From: an uncultured Ruminococcus sp.
GTDB lineage: Bacteria > Bacillota > Clostridia > Oscillospirales > Ruminococcaceae
DNA: 44,808 bases
Assembly: GCA_902788785.1 (NCBI GenBank)
Contig: CADALT010000036.1
Span: 1 to 44,808, forward strand
Direction of reading: 5' to 3'
Shown here: piece by piece, positions 25,280 through 34,085 of the stretch
Position numbering within the stretch: the first letter of the stretch is position 1
How the letters are laid out: the number at the start of each line of letters is the position of its first letter
The notes under the pieces: model-generated
The model's input: only the letters and a program-made list of their open reading frames with translations
What the model was told of the DNA's origin: nothing
Database searches by the model: none
Position numbers and translations under genes: made by a program

Positions 25280-26440
25280 ATGAGTTCAGACTCGAAGACT
25301 TTGGAAGGTGTACCGGGTCAGGGTGAGCTGAATAGAGATAAAACGATAGTGCGTACCAGCCTTATAGGCATCGGTGCGAATCTGATGCTGGCGGCTTTCA
25401 AGGCGGTCATAGGCTTTGCCAGCGGCTCCATCGCCATCGTGCTGGACGCCGTAAACAACCTGAGTGATGTGGCATCATCCGCCATAACCATAGCAGGCAC
25501 AAAGCTGGCGGCTAAGCAGCCCGATAAAAAGCACCCCTGGGGATATGGCAGGATAGAGTACCTGACTGCGATGGTGATATCGATCATCGTGCTGTATGCA
25601 GGTATAACATCGCTGGTGGAATCGGTGAAGAAGCTGTTTTCGCCTACCGACCCCGAGTATACGACACCCTCGCTCATCATCATCGGCGTGGCGGTGGTCG
25701 TTAAGATCGTCATGGGCAGATATGTTAAGTCCGTGGGCGAAAAGGTGGAGTCTGACTCGCTGGTTAATTCGGGCGTGGATGCCATGATGGACTCGGTCAT
25801 CTCCGCAGCTACTCTGGGTGCGGCGATAGTATATCTCACCATGGGGCTGAAGCTTGAAGCTTTTCTGGCGGGAGTGATCTCGCTGGTCATCATAAAGTCG
25901 GGTCTTGGTATGCTGAAGGATACCATGTCGGAGATACTGGGTGAGAGAGTTAGTCCCGAGACTGCGGCAGCGGTGATGGAAGCGGTCAGCAGCTGTCCCG
26001 AGGTAATAGGTGCATATGACCTGGTGCTGCACGACTACGGTCCGCATAAGACTAACGGCTCGGTGCATATCGAGGTGGCAGACTCGCACTCGGCACACGA
26101 GATAGACCTGATAATACATGAGGTCACAGAAAAGGTCTATGAGAAAACAGGCGTGATACTTACAGCTGTCAGCATATATGCCATGAACACCAGCGCACCC
26201 GAGATAGTTGCGCTGCGCAGGCAGGTCAGCGAGATAGTGATGAAGCACGAAAATATCATACAGCTGCACGGATTCTATGCGGATATAAAGTACGGTACCA
26301 TGCACTTTGATCTGGTCATAAGCTTTGATGAGAAGGACAGGATAGCACTGTACAACAAGGCGCTGGAAGAGGTAAGGGCAGCTTTCCCGGATTACAGGGT
26401 GACAGCTTCGCTGGATACGGATTTCAGCCTGACAGAATAA
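25280..26440 (+). CDS. Cation diffusion facilitator family transporter
   Basis: The 386-residue protein starts at ATG 25280 (TGGAGGG upstream; TTG 25265 would overlap the RBS). It has six membrane helices in the first 220 residues, with the metal-site segment DAVNNLSDVASS in helix 2, KHPWGYGRIEYLTA after it and NSGVDAMMDS in helix 5. A cytoplasmic domain (about 220-300) has GAYDLVLHDYGP, and a further 85-residue extension follows. CDF proteins expel Zn2+, Mn2+, Fe2+ or Co2+ against protons; the metal cannot be fixed. The gene begins right after a terminator and shows no clear promoter of its own. Confidence 0.93.
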   Translation: MSSDSKTLEGVPGQGELNRDKTIVRTSLIGIGANLMLAAFKAVIGFASGSIAIVLDAVNNLSDVASSAITIAGTKLAAKQPDKKHPWGYGRIEYLTAMVISIIVLYAGITSLVESVKKLFSPTDPEYTTPSLIIIGVAVVVKIVMGRYVKSVGEKVESDSLVNSGVDAMMDSVISAATLGAAIVYLTMGLKLEAFLAGVISLVIIKSGLGMLKDTMSEILGERVSPETAAAVMEAVSSCPEVIGAYDLVLHDYGPHKTNGSVHIEVADSHSAHEIDLIIHEVTEKVYEKTGVILTAVSIYAMNTSAPEIVALRRQVSEIVMKHENIIQLHGFYADIKYGTMHFDLVISFDEKDRIALYNKALEEVRAAFPDYRVTASLDTDFSLTE

Positions 26441-26465
26441 GGAACGGCACGGGAAAGGAGATACC

Positions 26466-27059
26466 ATGGTAGAGACTTACACAGAGGAGATAGGCGGCAT
26501 AAAGTTCAGGTTTTCGGCAGAGGAAGTGCTCAGACCTCTGGCAGAACCACTGCTGGAGGCTATAGAGCAGATACCCGTGGAAAAGTTGAAAGACGGTTTC
26601 AGGATAGAAGCAGGCTTTACGACCTTTACGCTGTCAGATCATAACGGCGGATACGATATCGCTGCACCCGATTATACGGACGACCCGTTCACGGTGCTGA
26701 CCACTGACCTGACCATGGCACTGCTGATACAGTTTAAGCAGGTGGCTTTCCTGAAAAAGCAGGGTGTCATGGGGCAGACCATACATTATTACGACAAGGT
26801 GGCTGTGGCTAAGGGTGCGCTGGAAAGCGATACTATCTCTATGCACAGGTACGATGATCTGGGAGCGTCGGGCTGGTCGGTGGAGCTTTATGAGGTCGAT
26901 GAGAACGGCAAAGCCTCGCCTGTGGAATCGCAGGAGTATGAAGCGGTATATGCCTATGAACTGCTGACAAAGCGCCCCGCACTTGTGGATGCGCTGCTGC
27001 TGCCTTTCGGATATATCGTGGTATATTACGGTGATGAGGTCGTTGCCTGCTTTAAGTAG
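26466..27059 (+). CDS. Conserved protein of unknown function
   Basis: The 197-residue soluble protein has no signal peptide or membrane segment. I do not recognise the family. Visible features are DGFRIEAGFTTFTLSDHNGGYDI, a helix ALLIQFKQVAFLKKQGV, and the C-terminal stretch RPALVDALLLPFGYIVVYYGDEVVACF. The last part is reminiscent of Imm33-like immunity proteins, but the match is too weak to name it. AAAGGAG lies before the ATG. It follows the CDF gene by 25 bp, so they are probably in one transcript. Confidence 0.8.
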   Translation: MVETYTEEIGGIKFRFSAEEVLRPLAEPLLEAIEQIPVEKLKDGFRIEAGFTTFTLSDHNGGYDIAAPDYTDDPFTVLTTDLTMALLIQFKQVAFLKKQGVMGQTIHYYDKVAVAKGALESDTISMHRYDDLGASGWSVELYEVDENGKASPVESQEYEAVYAYELLTKRPALVDALLLPFGYIVVYYGDEVVACFK

Positions 27060-27066
27060 ATATAGC

Positions 27067-27110
27067 GCCCGATGACAGTCGTACTGAGCTGTTTTCGGGC
27101 TTTTGTTTTT
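27067..27110 (+). terminator. Terminator after the unknown gene
   Basis: GCCCGATGACAG pairs with CTGTTTTCGGGC (one mismatch, one wobble), followed by TTTTG and TTTTT. Confidence 0.82.
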
Positions 27111-27235
27111 ATAAAAAAATTTTTTTTGATGACCTGCAAGGATATGCAGATCATATGCGTTTTACTTATAGATGACCTGAAAGATACGGCACAGTTCCCC
27201 TATGTGCTGCGGCTTTTGAGGGGAGGTTATTGGAG

Positions 27236-27709
27236 ATGGTTCTTGGAACAGGAGTTTCAGACCCAAGATATGTTTACGGGCAGTACTTTGATATGGTGTA
27301 CAGGATATGCCTGATGTACTTTAAGGGAAATGCTGCCGATGCGGAGGATGCCGCACAGACGGTATTTATGAAGTATATCGAGCTGGACAGCCGTCCTGAA
27401 AATGAAGGGCATATAAAAGCGTGGCTGATAGTCACGGCGCAGAACACCTGCAAGTCGATGCTGCGCAGGCATTTCAGAAAAGATGTGAGCCTTGAGGATA
27501 ATGGAGACAGGGCGGAGGATTTCACATACAGGGAAGTTTTCGCAGCGATAATGAAGCTGCCCGAAAAAGAACGTATGGCAGTGTACCTCAGCCTTTATGA
27601 GGGCTATACGGCAGCAGAGACCGCAAAACTCATGGGATGCCGTGAGAATACGGTATACTCCTACATACACAGAGCCAGGAAAAAATTAAAAACAGAGTTG
27701 GGAGAGTGA
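27236..27709 (+). CDS. ECF-type RNA polymerase sigma factor
   Basis: The 157-residue protein has sigma region 2 (YFDMVYRICLMYFKGNAADAEDAAQTVFMKYI) and region 4 with a helix-turn-helix (LPEKERMAVYLSLYEGYTAAETAKLMGCRENTVYSYIHRARKKLK). Regions 1.1 and 3 are absent, so it is of the ECF class. ATG 27236 has GGGAGG nine bases upstream. The downstream gene starts five bases later and encodes a membrane protein with an N-terminal cytoplasmic part, the usual place of the cognate anti-sigma. A direct repeat GATGACCTG (27128-27136 and 27171-27179) in front may be a control element; no sigma-A promoter is clear. Confidence 0.93.
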   Translation: MVLGTGVSDPRYVYGQYFDMVYRICLMYFKGNAADAEDAAQTVFMKYIELDSRPENEGHIKAWLIVTAQNTCKSMLRRHFRKDVSLEDNGDRAEDFTYREVFAAIMKLPEKERMAVYLSLYEGYTAAETAKLMGCRENTVYSYIHRARKKLKTELGE

Positions 27710-27714
27710 GCACT

Positions 27715-30285
27715 ATGACAGACAAGGAGCTGGATGAAAAGCTGCGCCTTACATTCGATGAGATGCGTGCAAACAATGCTGTCAAAGCTCGTATCTCAGA
27801 AAGAATTATGGGTGACAACATGGATGTAGAAAGAATAATAATGGATAACGAAAACGAAAATGAAACCAATAAGCCAAAGCGCATTATCAAGATAACCAAC
27901 GGCGGCAAGGCTGCGGTCGCAGCGGCAGCGGTACTGGTGATAGGCGGCGGACTGATAATTTTCAACAATAAAGCGCCTGAGATAAAAGATAACGGTGGTG
28001 CGAACAACGCTGTTGTCACCACAGACGATGAGGATATCGTCACAAATAAGGTGTACTATGATGAAAGCGGCAAGACGATGTTCGATAAGTTCGGGGAAGA
28101 GTCCGATATATGGGAGCTGGAAAACGGCAGATACCTCATCAGGCAGACAGAAGATAAGAGCGAAATGTTTGCAGAGGAAGACATGAACTTCATTAACGGG
28201 CTTATCAATGCAAATCATGTAACATACATCATCTATGATGCACAGGAGAAAAATATCGTATCACAGCTTAGGACGGATAAGATAGCCGTGAAGGTGTATG
28301 ATGACTGCTTTATCCTCTGGAGACCCGAAAAGAAGAATAGTAACGCAGAAAAAATGGAAGATAAAGCATTAAAGACACAGATCGCAAAGGGCTTTACGGG
28401 ACAGATGTTTGATTTCGACTTTGAACCCGTGGGTGATGAGATCAAGGTCAAAGCACCCGATAAAATGTCTATGCTAACAGGCAATCTGCCCGAAGTGGAT
28501 ATTTATGGTTCGGTATATTACGAGGCATATGGTATGTTATCCGAGAACAGCGGCGGTATAATGTCTATAGCAGGCTCAAAGCTCTATAAGGATGATGAGG
28601 TCATATTCAAAGAAGAGAGCGCAAAACTGCTGACGAGTTTTGGTCTGACTCAGGACAGAAAAAATCTCATAGTCAACAGCGTAGATTCAGGCAATGAAGG
28701 CACTCAGTTCCTTGGTAAATGTACCTGGTATGAGCTTCCCTATGACAGCAATGCTGCAAGGGAAATATCTGAAAACATTCCAGAAAGTCTTTCATTCATG
28801 CTGGAAGATAAATTCTGTACGGTAATGAATAATGATAAAAGTGTTGATCTGAATATTTACAATAAGGAACGCAAGGAAAGAACTGTCGCATTAGATGCCT
28901 TGAATACAGAGTATTCCCCTAATAGTGTTTTTGTTACAAAAGACAGAAAGTATCTTGTGCTGAGTTATGTTAAGATCGATCATACTGTCAGTCCGATACC
29001 TAAAGGCGAAATTATAAAGGTATATGACATAGAGAACGATTTCAAGCCGCTGTGTGAACATGAGAGCGATATGATCGTGTATAACATCAATGACGGCTGT
29101 GATATCCTCTTTGATGAAGAAAGCGGAGAAATAATCTGCAAGGGATTTGTTTTCACAGATGATACTCATTTCCCCGAGACGAAGATAGAAAGCTTCAACA
29201 TAAACGGCGGTACGGACGAGGTAAAAGCCGAGGATGAAGACAACGGCAGTAATGATCCGGCAAAGGTCATAGAGAAGTTCGGTGCGAATTCAGAGATATC
29301 CATTCTTTCAAACGGCAATTATCTGGTAAAGCAGATGAGTGAAGACGGTATATCTGTCGAGTATACTATCTATGATGCAGAGAATGATAAGGAAAATTCA
29401 TGGGTAGATAAGGCTGATAAAGTTGAGATACTGGATAATGGCTTTGCAATATACAGGAATATGGGTGACGGTCACGTGCAGGCAATGGTATATGGTAACG
29501 ATGGCATCCAAGGGGAAGTCAGACAGTTCAGCTTCACCTCCGATAAAGCCAGTGCAAGTGTACAAACTGTGACTTTCAACCATGACGGCAGCCTGATGTA
29601 TGCGGCGGTCGAGGAAAGGGACAGTGACAACGAGTCGGTCGTAAGGATATACTCGGTGAATGAAAGCGGCACACAGACTTACCTCGGCAAGATGCAGGAA
29701 AATGTCAGCGTAACAAAGATGAGTGTCACAGCTGATGATTCGCTGATAGGTGTTATATGGAACAGCACAAAGGGCGATGACAGAGGCGAGAATAACTACT
29801 CTCTGCTGATCGCAGAAAACGGAGAAACGGTGGAAACACATAAAAAGGGTTATCAGCTTTATTCGAGGGGCAACAAGCTTTTTCTCTGTAACAATGACGG
29901 CATAAGTGTATACTGTGCGGGCAGTGACGAAGAAAAGGCGCTCTTTCTGGAAGAAGGAGTCGAATCGGGAAGTTTGTATGTAGGGCGTGATTATCCCGAT
30001 GATACTTTTGCGGACGGATATCCCAATTACTTCGTGACAGAGAGCGGAGAATATGTTATAGCTGTGGATAAATCCGACAGAGCTTCAAATACTGTAAAGG
30101 TATCAAAGATGGGCTCGGATGGTCTGGAGGAACTTTTTGAAGAAAAGGTGGACGGCAAGTCGATAGTTATATATGATAACGGTGCGAACCTGTTCTTCGA
30201 TGAAGAGTCGGGCGAGCTTTGCGCAGGTGCCTGGGATCTTGACGGCAACGGCGGATATTCGGCATACAAGGCAAAAGTATTCTGA
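27715..30285 (+). CDS. Large membrane-anchored putative anti-sigma factor
   Basis: The 856-residue protein has a cytoplasmic N-terminus (about 1-60, TDKELDEKLRLTFDEMRANN), one membrane helix (GGKAAVAAAAVLVIGGGLIIF) and about 760 extracellular residues. The outside part has two related halves: EKFGANSEISILSNGNYLVKQ (about residue 520) mirrors DKFGEESDIWELENGRYLIRQ (about residue 125). It contains many strand pairs typical of beta-propellers. No ZAS motif is visible in the N-terminus. Its role as anti-sigma is inferred from gene order and topology. ATG 27715 has GGGAG about nine bases before it; GTG 27706 would overlap the sigma stop. Confidence 0.85.
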   Translation: MTDKELDEKLRLTFDEMRANNAVKARISERIMGDNMDVERIIMDNENENETNKPKRIIKITNGGKAAVAAAAVLVIGGGLIIFNNKAPEIKDNGGANNAVVTTDDEDIVTNKVYYDESGKTMFDKFGEESDIWELENGRYLIRQTEDKSEMFAEEDMNFINGLINANHVTYIIYDAQEKNIVSQLRTDKIAVKVYDDCFILWRPEKKNSNAEKMEDKALKTQIAKGFTGQMFDFDFEPVGDEIKVKAPDKMSMLTGNLPEVDIYGSVYYEAYGMLSENSGGIMSIAGSKLYKDDEVIFKEESAKLLTSFGLTQDRKNLIVNSVDSGNEGTQFLGKCTWYELPYDSNAAREISENIPESLSFMLEDKFCTVMNNDKSVDLNIYNKERKERTVALDALNTEYSPNSVFVTKDRKYLVLSYVKIDHTVSPIPKGEIIKVYDIENDFKPLCEHESDMIVYNINDGCDILFDEESGEIICKGFVFTDDTHFPETKIESFNINGGTDEVKAEDEDNGSNDPAKVIEKFGANSEISILSNGNYLVKQMSEDGISVEYTIYDAENDKENSWVDKADKVEILDNGFAIYRNMGDGHVQAMVYGNDGIQGEVRQFSFTSDKASASVQTVTFNHDGSLMYAAVEERDSDNESVVRIYSVNESGTQTYLGKMQENVSVTKMSVTADDSLIGVIWNSTKGDDRGENNYSLLIAENGETVETHKKGYQLYSRGNKLFLCNNDGISVYCAGSDEEKALFLEEGVESGSLYVGRDYPDDTFADGYPNYFVTESGEYVIAVDKSDRASNTVKVSKMGSDGLEELFEEKVDGKSIVIYDNGANLFFDEESGELCAGAWDLDGNGGYSAYKAKVF

Positions 30286-30310
30286 TAATTTATATTTTTC
30301 AGGGAGGGCG

Positions 30311-30502
30311 CATAAGCGCAGCAGCAATAAAGAAGTATTTGAAAACTACAGCTGCTGCGTGCTGCTAAATGAAAAGTGAATAATGAATAACTAATAGTGA
30401 ATAGTTAAGGTATAGCCTTTGGCGATATATTGAAATATGTCCGCTAAGCGGACACCTTGACTATTCACTATTCATTTTTCACTATCCATTATTCACTTAG
30501 CA
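30311..30502 (-). repeat. Dispersed intergenic repeat, copy C (inverted)
   Basis: Read on the minus strand, this is homologous to 17529-17668 over both ends: GCTAAGTGAATAATGGATAG, GTCAAGGTGTCCGCTTAGCG, TATATCGCCAAAGGC, then AGCTGTAGTTTTCAAATAC and GCTGCTGCGCTTATG. An extra segment with more GTGAATA-type heptads sits in the middle. It starts 26 bases after the putative anti-sigma gene stop. Confidence 0.85.
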
Positions 30503-30546
30503 TACCCTCCCTTTTTGTGATGATATTATGGAATTTGAAAAAATAC

Positions 30547-30575
30547 TTTACAAAATCCGAAGGGTGTGTTATAAT
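30547..30575 (+). promoter_or_regulatory. Sigma-A promoter of the tatD gene
   Basis: TTTACA (30547-30552), 17 bp, TATAAT (30570-30575). Confidence 0.85.
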
Positions 30576-30662
30576 AATATTTGTATATATTTCGGAACAT
30601 AGTGTTAGAGCAATGCACAGCATGGAGAGCTCCTGCTGTACGGGATAGAAAGGATGTTTGGT

Positions 30663-31487
30663 ATGACAGGCGGGATATTTGATTCCCATTGCCATTATGA
30701 TGACGCTGCCTTTGATGAGGACAGGTATCAGCTGCTGGACAGGCTGCTGACGGAGGAAGGTCATCCTGTGGACAAGATGCTGCACGCCGCAACTGATGAG
30801 AAGTCATCACTGTTCGGCATAGAGACAGCACAGAGATATGAGAATTATTATACCTCTATAGGCTTTCATCCGGAGAATGTGGATGATGTTCCCGAGAATT
30901 ATATGGAGGTGCTGGGTCAGCTTTACATCAAGGCTGCGAGCATACACAAGCTCAGCGCTGTGGGCGAGATAGGGCTTGATTATCATTACGAGGGATACAA
31001 TAAGGAAAAGCAGATAAAGCTGTTCAAGGATCAGGTGAGGTTTGCGGTATGCAAATCGCTGCCTGTGATAGTCCATTGCAGAGATGCGGTGGAGGACTGC
31101 ATGAAGATACTTTCAGAGTTCAGACCCGATGGTGTTATGCACTGTTTTTCAGGCTCGGCTGAGACTGCAAAAGAGGTCGTTGAGCTTGGTATGTACATAG
31201 GCTTTACGGGTGCGCTGGCTTTTAAGAACAATAAGAAGTCCAGGCGTTCCTGCGAGGCAGTGCCGCTGGACAGACTGCTGCTTGAAACGGATTGCCCTTA
31301 TATGGCGCCGCCCCCTTACCGTGGTGAGAGGAGCGAGAGTTCCATGATAATCGAGACAGCAAAGGTCATGGCGGAGATAAAGGGCGTATCGGTGGAAGAG
31401 GTGCTGCGCATAACGAATGAGAATGCGTGCAGGCTGTTCGGTATAAACCGTGACGAGGAAGCCCTTTTCTACAGCGAACTCGGATAA
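30663..31487 (+). CDS. TatD-family metal-dependent DNase
   Basis: The 274-residue TIM-barrel hydrolase has all metal ligands of the family: DSHCHYDD (HxH), AVGEIGLDYH (Glu), VIVHCRDA (His), MHCFSG (His) and LLLETDCPYMAP (Asp). TatD proteins are 3'-5' exonucleases active on DNA and sometimes RNA. I chose ATG 30663, nine bases after AAAGG; ATG 30654 is too close to the RBS. The gene has its own promoter and is followed by a glycosyltransferase 57 bp on. Confidence 0.95.
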   Translation: MTGGIFDSHCHYDDAAFDEDRYQLLDRLLTEEGHPVDKMLHAATDEKSSLFGIETAQRYENYYTSIGFHPENVDDVPENYMEVLGQLYIKAASIHKLSAVGEIGLDYHYEGYNKEKQIKLFKDQVRFAVCKSLPVIVHCRDAVEDCMKILSEFRPDGVMHCFSGSAETAKEVVELGMYIGFTGALAFKNNKKSRRSCEAVPLDRLLLETDCPYMAPPPYRGERSESSMIIETAKVMAEIKGVSVEEVLRITNENACRLFGINRDEEALFYSELG

Positions 31488-31544
31488 GCACCTCACAGCC
31501 ACGTGTTGCCTTAAATGAAAAAACAATTTGGAGATGAAATTAAA

Positions 31545-32516
31545 ATGGCGGAGACACTTTATATAGTGATACCATGTTATAACGAGGAGGAGATGCTGCC
31601 CATAACAGCCAAAGAGCTGATGAAAAAGATGGACGCTCTCATGGACGAGGGCAGGATAAGCAGGAACAGCAAAGTAATGTTCGTGGATGACGGCTCGAAG
31701 GACGCTACCTGGGAGATAATAGAAAAGCTGCATAATATGCAGGCGAGCGATATATTCACAGGTGTAAAGCTTTCAAGGAACAAGGGTCATCAGAATGCGT
31801 TGCTGGCAGGACTCATGACCGCAAAGAAGTATGCGGACATCGTTATATCAATGGATGCCGACCTTCAGGACGATATAAATGCAGTTGACGGTATGCTCGA
31901 TAAAAGAGCAGAGGGCTGCGAGATAGTATACGGCGTAAGGTCATCAAGAGAGACCGACACCGCTTTCAAGCGCAGCACCGCAAGAGGTTACTATAAGATG
32001 CTGGAGCTTATGGGCGTTGAGATAACCTACGACCACGCAGATTACAGACTTATGAGCAGGCGTGCGCTGGAGGCTTTGTCACAGTTCAAGGAGGTAAACC
32101 TGTTCCTCAGAGGTATGGTGCCCATGGTCGGTTTCAAGAGCGATATAGTCACCTATGAGAGAAACGAGAGAGTTGCGGGCGAGTCCAAGTATCCGCTGAA
32201 AAAGATGCTGGCTTTTGCCATAGAGGGCATAACCTCGCTGTCGGTAAAGCCCATCAGGTTCATCACCGCACTGGGCGTTATAATATTCGTTATCTCTATC
32301 ATAATGCTGATATACTTCCTCATTACCAAGGCTGCAGGCGATACAGTCAGGGGCTGGGCATCGACCATAACATCAGTTTGGGCGCTGGGCGGCTTGCAGA
32401 TGCTGGCTATCGGCGTTATAGGCGAGTATATCGGTAAGATATATCTGGAGACCAAGGCAAGACCCAACTTTATAATCGACATAGACCTGGAGGAACAATC
32501 CTCCGAACACAACTAA
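31545..32516 (+). CDS. GT2 glycosyltransferase of the DPM1/GtrB type
   Basis: The 323-residue protein has a cytoplasmic GT-A domain (IVIPCYNEEEML, VDDGSKDATW, DADLQDD metal site, RSSRETDTAFKR) and two C-terminal membrane helices (about 235-258 and 272-296). This plan is typical of enzymes that transfer a sugar from UDP- or GDP-sugar to polyprenyl phosphate, for wall or lipid glycan decoration. ATG 31545 is preferred (GGAGA ten bases before); a frame from 31515 lacks an RBS. No flippase gene is adjacent. Confidence 0.92.
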   Translation: MAETLYIVIPCYNEEEMLPITAKELMKKMDALMDEGRISRNSKVMFVDDGSKDATWEIIEKLHNMQASDIFTGVKLSRNKGHQNALLAGLMTAKKYADIVISMDADLQDDINAVDGMLDKRAEGCEIVYGVRSSRETDTAFKRSTARGYYKMLELMGVEITYDHADYRLMSRRALEALSQFKEVNLFLRGMVPMVGFKSDIVTYERNERVAGESKYPLKKMLAFAIEGITSLSVKPIRFITALGVIIFVISIIMLIYFLITKAAGDTVRGWASTITSVWALGGLQMLAIGVIGEYIGKIYLETKARPNFIIDIDLEEQSSEHN

Positions 32517-32538
32517 AAGTGAAAAGGAGTAATTGAAA

Positions 32539-33108
32539 ATGAACGATAATATCAAAGTTTCGGGAACAGTAAGCAATGACAAGATCGACAATTCAGAACT
32601 GGTAGAAGCTATCAACGATATGAGGAAGGAGTTCACTCCCGATGCGCAGAACAAGGTGATAAACCTGGCGCTGAGAGGTACTTTCCTTGTGCCTGCGGTG
32701 CTGGAGAGCAATCAGGAGCTGGTGGCTGACGAGAACAACCACGTACAGTTCCAGGACAGGCAGACAGCTAAATTTTTGCTGATAAACAACAAGGATAACG
32801 GCAACTCGTTCTTCCCTGTATTCACCGATGCAGAGGAACTGAAGAAGCTGGAGACCACAGCACAGTACAAGCCCTTTGCCATGAAGTTCAGCGACATCGC
32901 TAACCTGACAGAGAGCACCCCAAATGTTGTGGGCTTTGTGGTAAATCCTTACAACAGGTTCCATAACCTGCCCTTCACCAAGGAGATGCTCCAGTCCATC
33001 AAGCAGACCCTCATCAAGTTCAGACAGGAAAAAGAGGCTGCCGAGAAGGCTGTGAATGATGCGGACAAGCCCAATATAACAATGTCTTCCAATAACGAAG
33101 AGCAGTGA
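32539..33108 (+). CDS. SseB-family protein
   Basis: The 189-residue protein contains an SseB-like N-terminal domain: ALRGTFLVPAVLES, a strand pair AKFLLINNKDNGNSFFPVFTDAEEL, AMKFSDIANL and VVGFVVNPYNRFHNLPF. A charged helical tail follows. The domain is widespread and its role is poorly known; the name comes from E. coli SseB. ATG 32539 has AAGGAG ten bases upstream. It lies 22 bp after the glycosyltransferase, in the same transcript, and ends at a strong terminator. Confidence 0.85.
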   Translation: MNDNIKVSGTVSNDKIDNSELVEAINDMRKEFTPDAQNKVINLALRGTFLVPAVLESNQELVADENNHVQFQDRQTAKFLLINNKDNGNSFFPVFTDAEELKKLETTAQYKPFAMKFSDIANLTESTPNVVGFVVNPYNRFHNLPFTKEMLQSIKQTLIKFRQEKEAAEKAVNDADKPNITMSSNNEEQ

Positions 33109-33133
33109 TAATATCCTCATAAAGAAACCTTTA

Positions 33134-33178
33134 GCCATAGTATTTCTGATGCAAGGTCGGAAATGCTATGGCGTTTTT
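33134..33178 (+). terminator. Terminator of the sseB-like gene
   Basis: The stem GCCATAGTATTT / AAATGCTATGGC (12 bp, one wobble) is followed by GTTTTT. The right arm is part of the duplicated cassette that starts at 33156. Confidence 0.92.
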
Positions 33179-33258
33179 ATTGACAACTCAGCGATGCCGT
33201 GCTATAATCATTACTAACACAGATCTGAGTTTTTTAAAACAAATGAGGTATGATAATG
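33156..33258 (+). repeat. Duplicated promoter-leader cassette, copy 1
   Basis: The 103-bp stretch from GTCGGAAATGC to the start codon is repeated at 33713-33816 with five substitutions and one inserted base. It includes the full promoter and the RBS. Confidence 0.95.
33180..33208 (+). promoter_or_regulatory. Sigma-A promoter of the DUF6572 gene
   Basis: TTGACA (33180-33185), 17 bp, TATAAT (33203-33208). Confidence 0.92.
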
Positions 33259-33579
33259 GCTATTGATAATGTTGAGGTCATTGACGCAACAGCGTATGAA
33301 GGAGAAAAACTTATACTTCAATTCTATGACCATTTGGAATTTGATGATGAAATGATCAAAGAGCATATGTTTATGCTTCAGGATAAACTGAATACTTATA
33401 TCTGGTATATTGACAGTAAACAGTACGAAGAAACTTATCCGGATACCAAGCTGTCGGTTTATGAAATACAGATCAAGTTCAAATACCGACCGTCTGATTT
33501 TTGCATTGAATATCTGAACCATGTAAATAAAAAGCTCGGTTCTATGAATATCAGCGTAGTGTATGAAGTTACGGATTAA
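33256..33579 (+). CDS. DUF6572 protein, possible immunity protein
   Basis: The 107-residue protein matches the DUF6572 pattern: NVEVIDATAYEGEKLILQFY, DHLEFDDEMIKEHMFMLQDK, LNTYIWYIDS, then a beta strand YEIQIKFKY. Members often occur as small single-domain proteins near polymorphic toxins, so an immunity role is plausible but not shown. ATG 33256 lies seven bases after GAGG; ATG 33250 is too close. No toxin gene is in the window. The gene is AT-richer than its neighbours, which suggests transfer. Confidence 0.82.
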   Translation: MAIDNVEVIDATAYEGEKLILQFYDHLEFDDEMIKEHMFMLQDKLNTYIWYIDSKQYEETYPDTKLSVYEIQIKFKYRPSDFCIEYLNHVNKKLGSMNISVVYEVTD

Positions 33580-33660
33580 ACATTTTTTGTTCTTCAAAGA
33601 GGATCATCACAAGAAAATTGATTTGCAGAGTAACTTATGATCTATCTTAACAGACAATAC

Positions 33661-33701
33661 AATGCCCCTAAGCGCTTTGAAAATGCATGGGGGCATTTCT
33701 A
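33661..33701 (+). terminator. Hairpin after the DUF6572 gene
   Basis: The stem AATGCCCC / GGGGCATT is followed by a poor T tract (TTCTAT). The loop carries AAGCGCTTTGAAAATG, closely matched in the hairpin after the next gene. Confidence 0.65.
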
Positions 33702-33712
33702 TGTTGGTATCC

Positions 33713-33816
33713 GTCGGAAATGCTATGGCATTTTTATTGACAAAGCAGTGATGCCGTGCTATAATCATTACTAACACAGATCTGAGTTTTTTAAAAACAA
33801 ATGAGGGATGATAATG
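33713..33816 (+). repeat. Duplicated promoter-leader cassette, copy 2
   Basis: A near copy of 33156-33258. It starts with the right arm of the sseB-like terminator (AAATGCTATGGC) but has no left arm here, which suggests it derives from copy 1. Confidence 0.95.
33737..33765 (+). promoter_or_regulatory. Sigma-A promoter of the second immunity-like gene
   Basis: TTGACA (33737-33742), 17 bp, TATAAT (33760-33765). Confidence 0.92.
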
Positions 33817-34047
33817 GACATATACGAACTGGAAGCGAAACTGAAAAAAATACAAGTTCCAAAAGATTGTTACTCTATAATGAAAGGCGGACTTCCAAAT
33901 GAAGTTTTATGCTTAACAGCCGAGAACGGCAGTTGGATCGTATATTACAGCGAAAGAGGAAACAGAACAGGGACGACCACATTCAAAAGCGAATCGGAAG
34001 CCTGTATTTATTTCTACAATAAGCTAAAGAAATACGGGAAAAAGTAG
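33814..34047 (+). CDS. Small immunity-like protein
   Basis: The 77-residue soluble protein has an N-terminal helix (DIYELEAKLKKI), the segment CYSIMKGGLPNEVLCLTAEN, a strand WIVYYSERGNRTG and a final helix SEACIYFYNKLKKYGKK. The ERG and EAC-x-YFY arrangement recalls small immunity proteins linked to polymorphic toxins, but I cannot name the family with certainty. ATG 33814 is six bases after GAGGG; ATG 33808 overlaps the RBS. No toxin gene is present. Like its neighbour it is AT-rich and stands alone behind its own promoter. Confidence 0.75.
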   Translation: MDIYELEAKLKKIQVPKDCYSIMKGGLPNEVLCLTAENGSWIVYYSERGNRTGTTTFKSESEACIYFYNKLKKYGKK

Positions 34048-34085
34048 TTTTAGATCCCGATCTTAGCAGCCGTGTAAAATACGAT

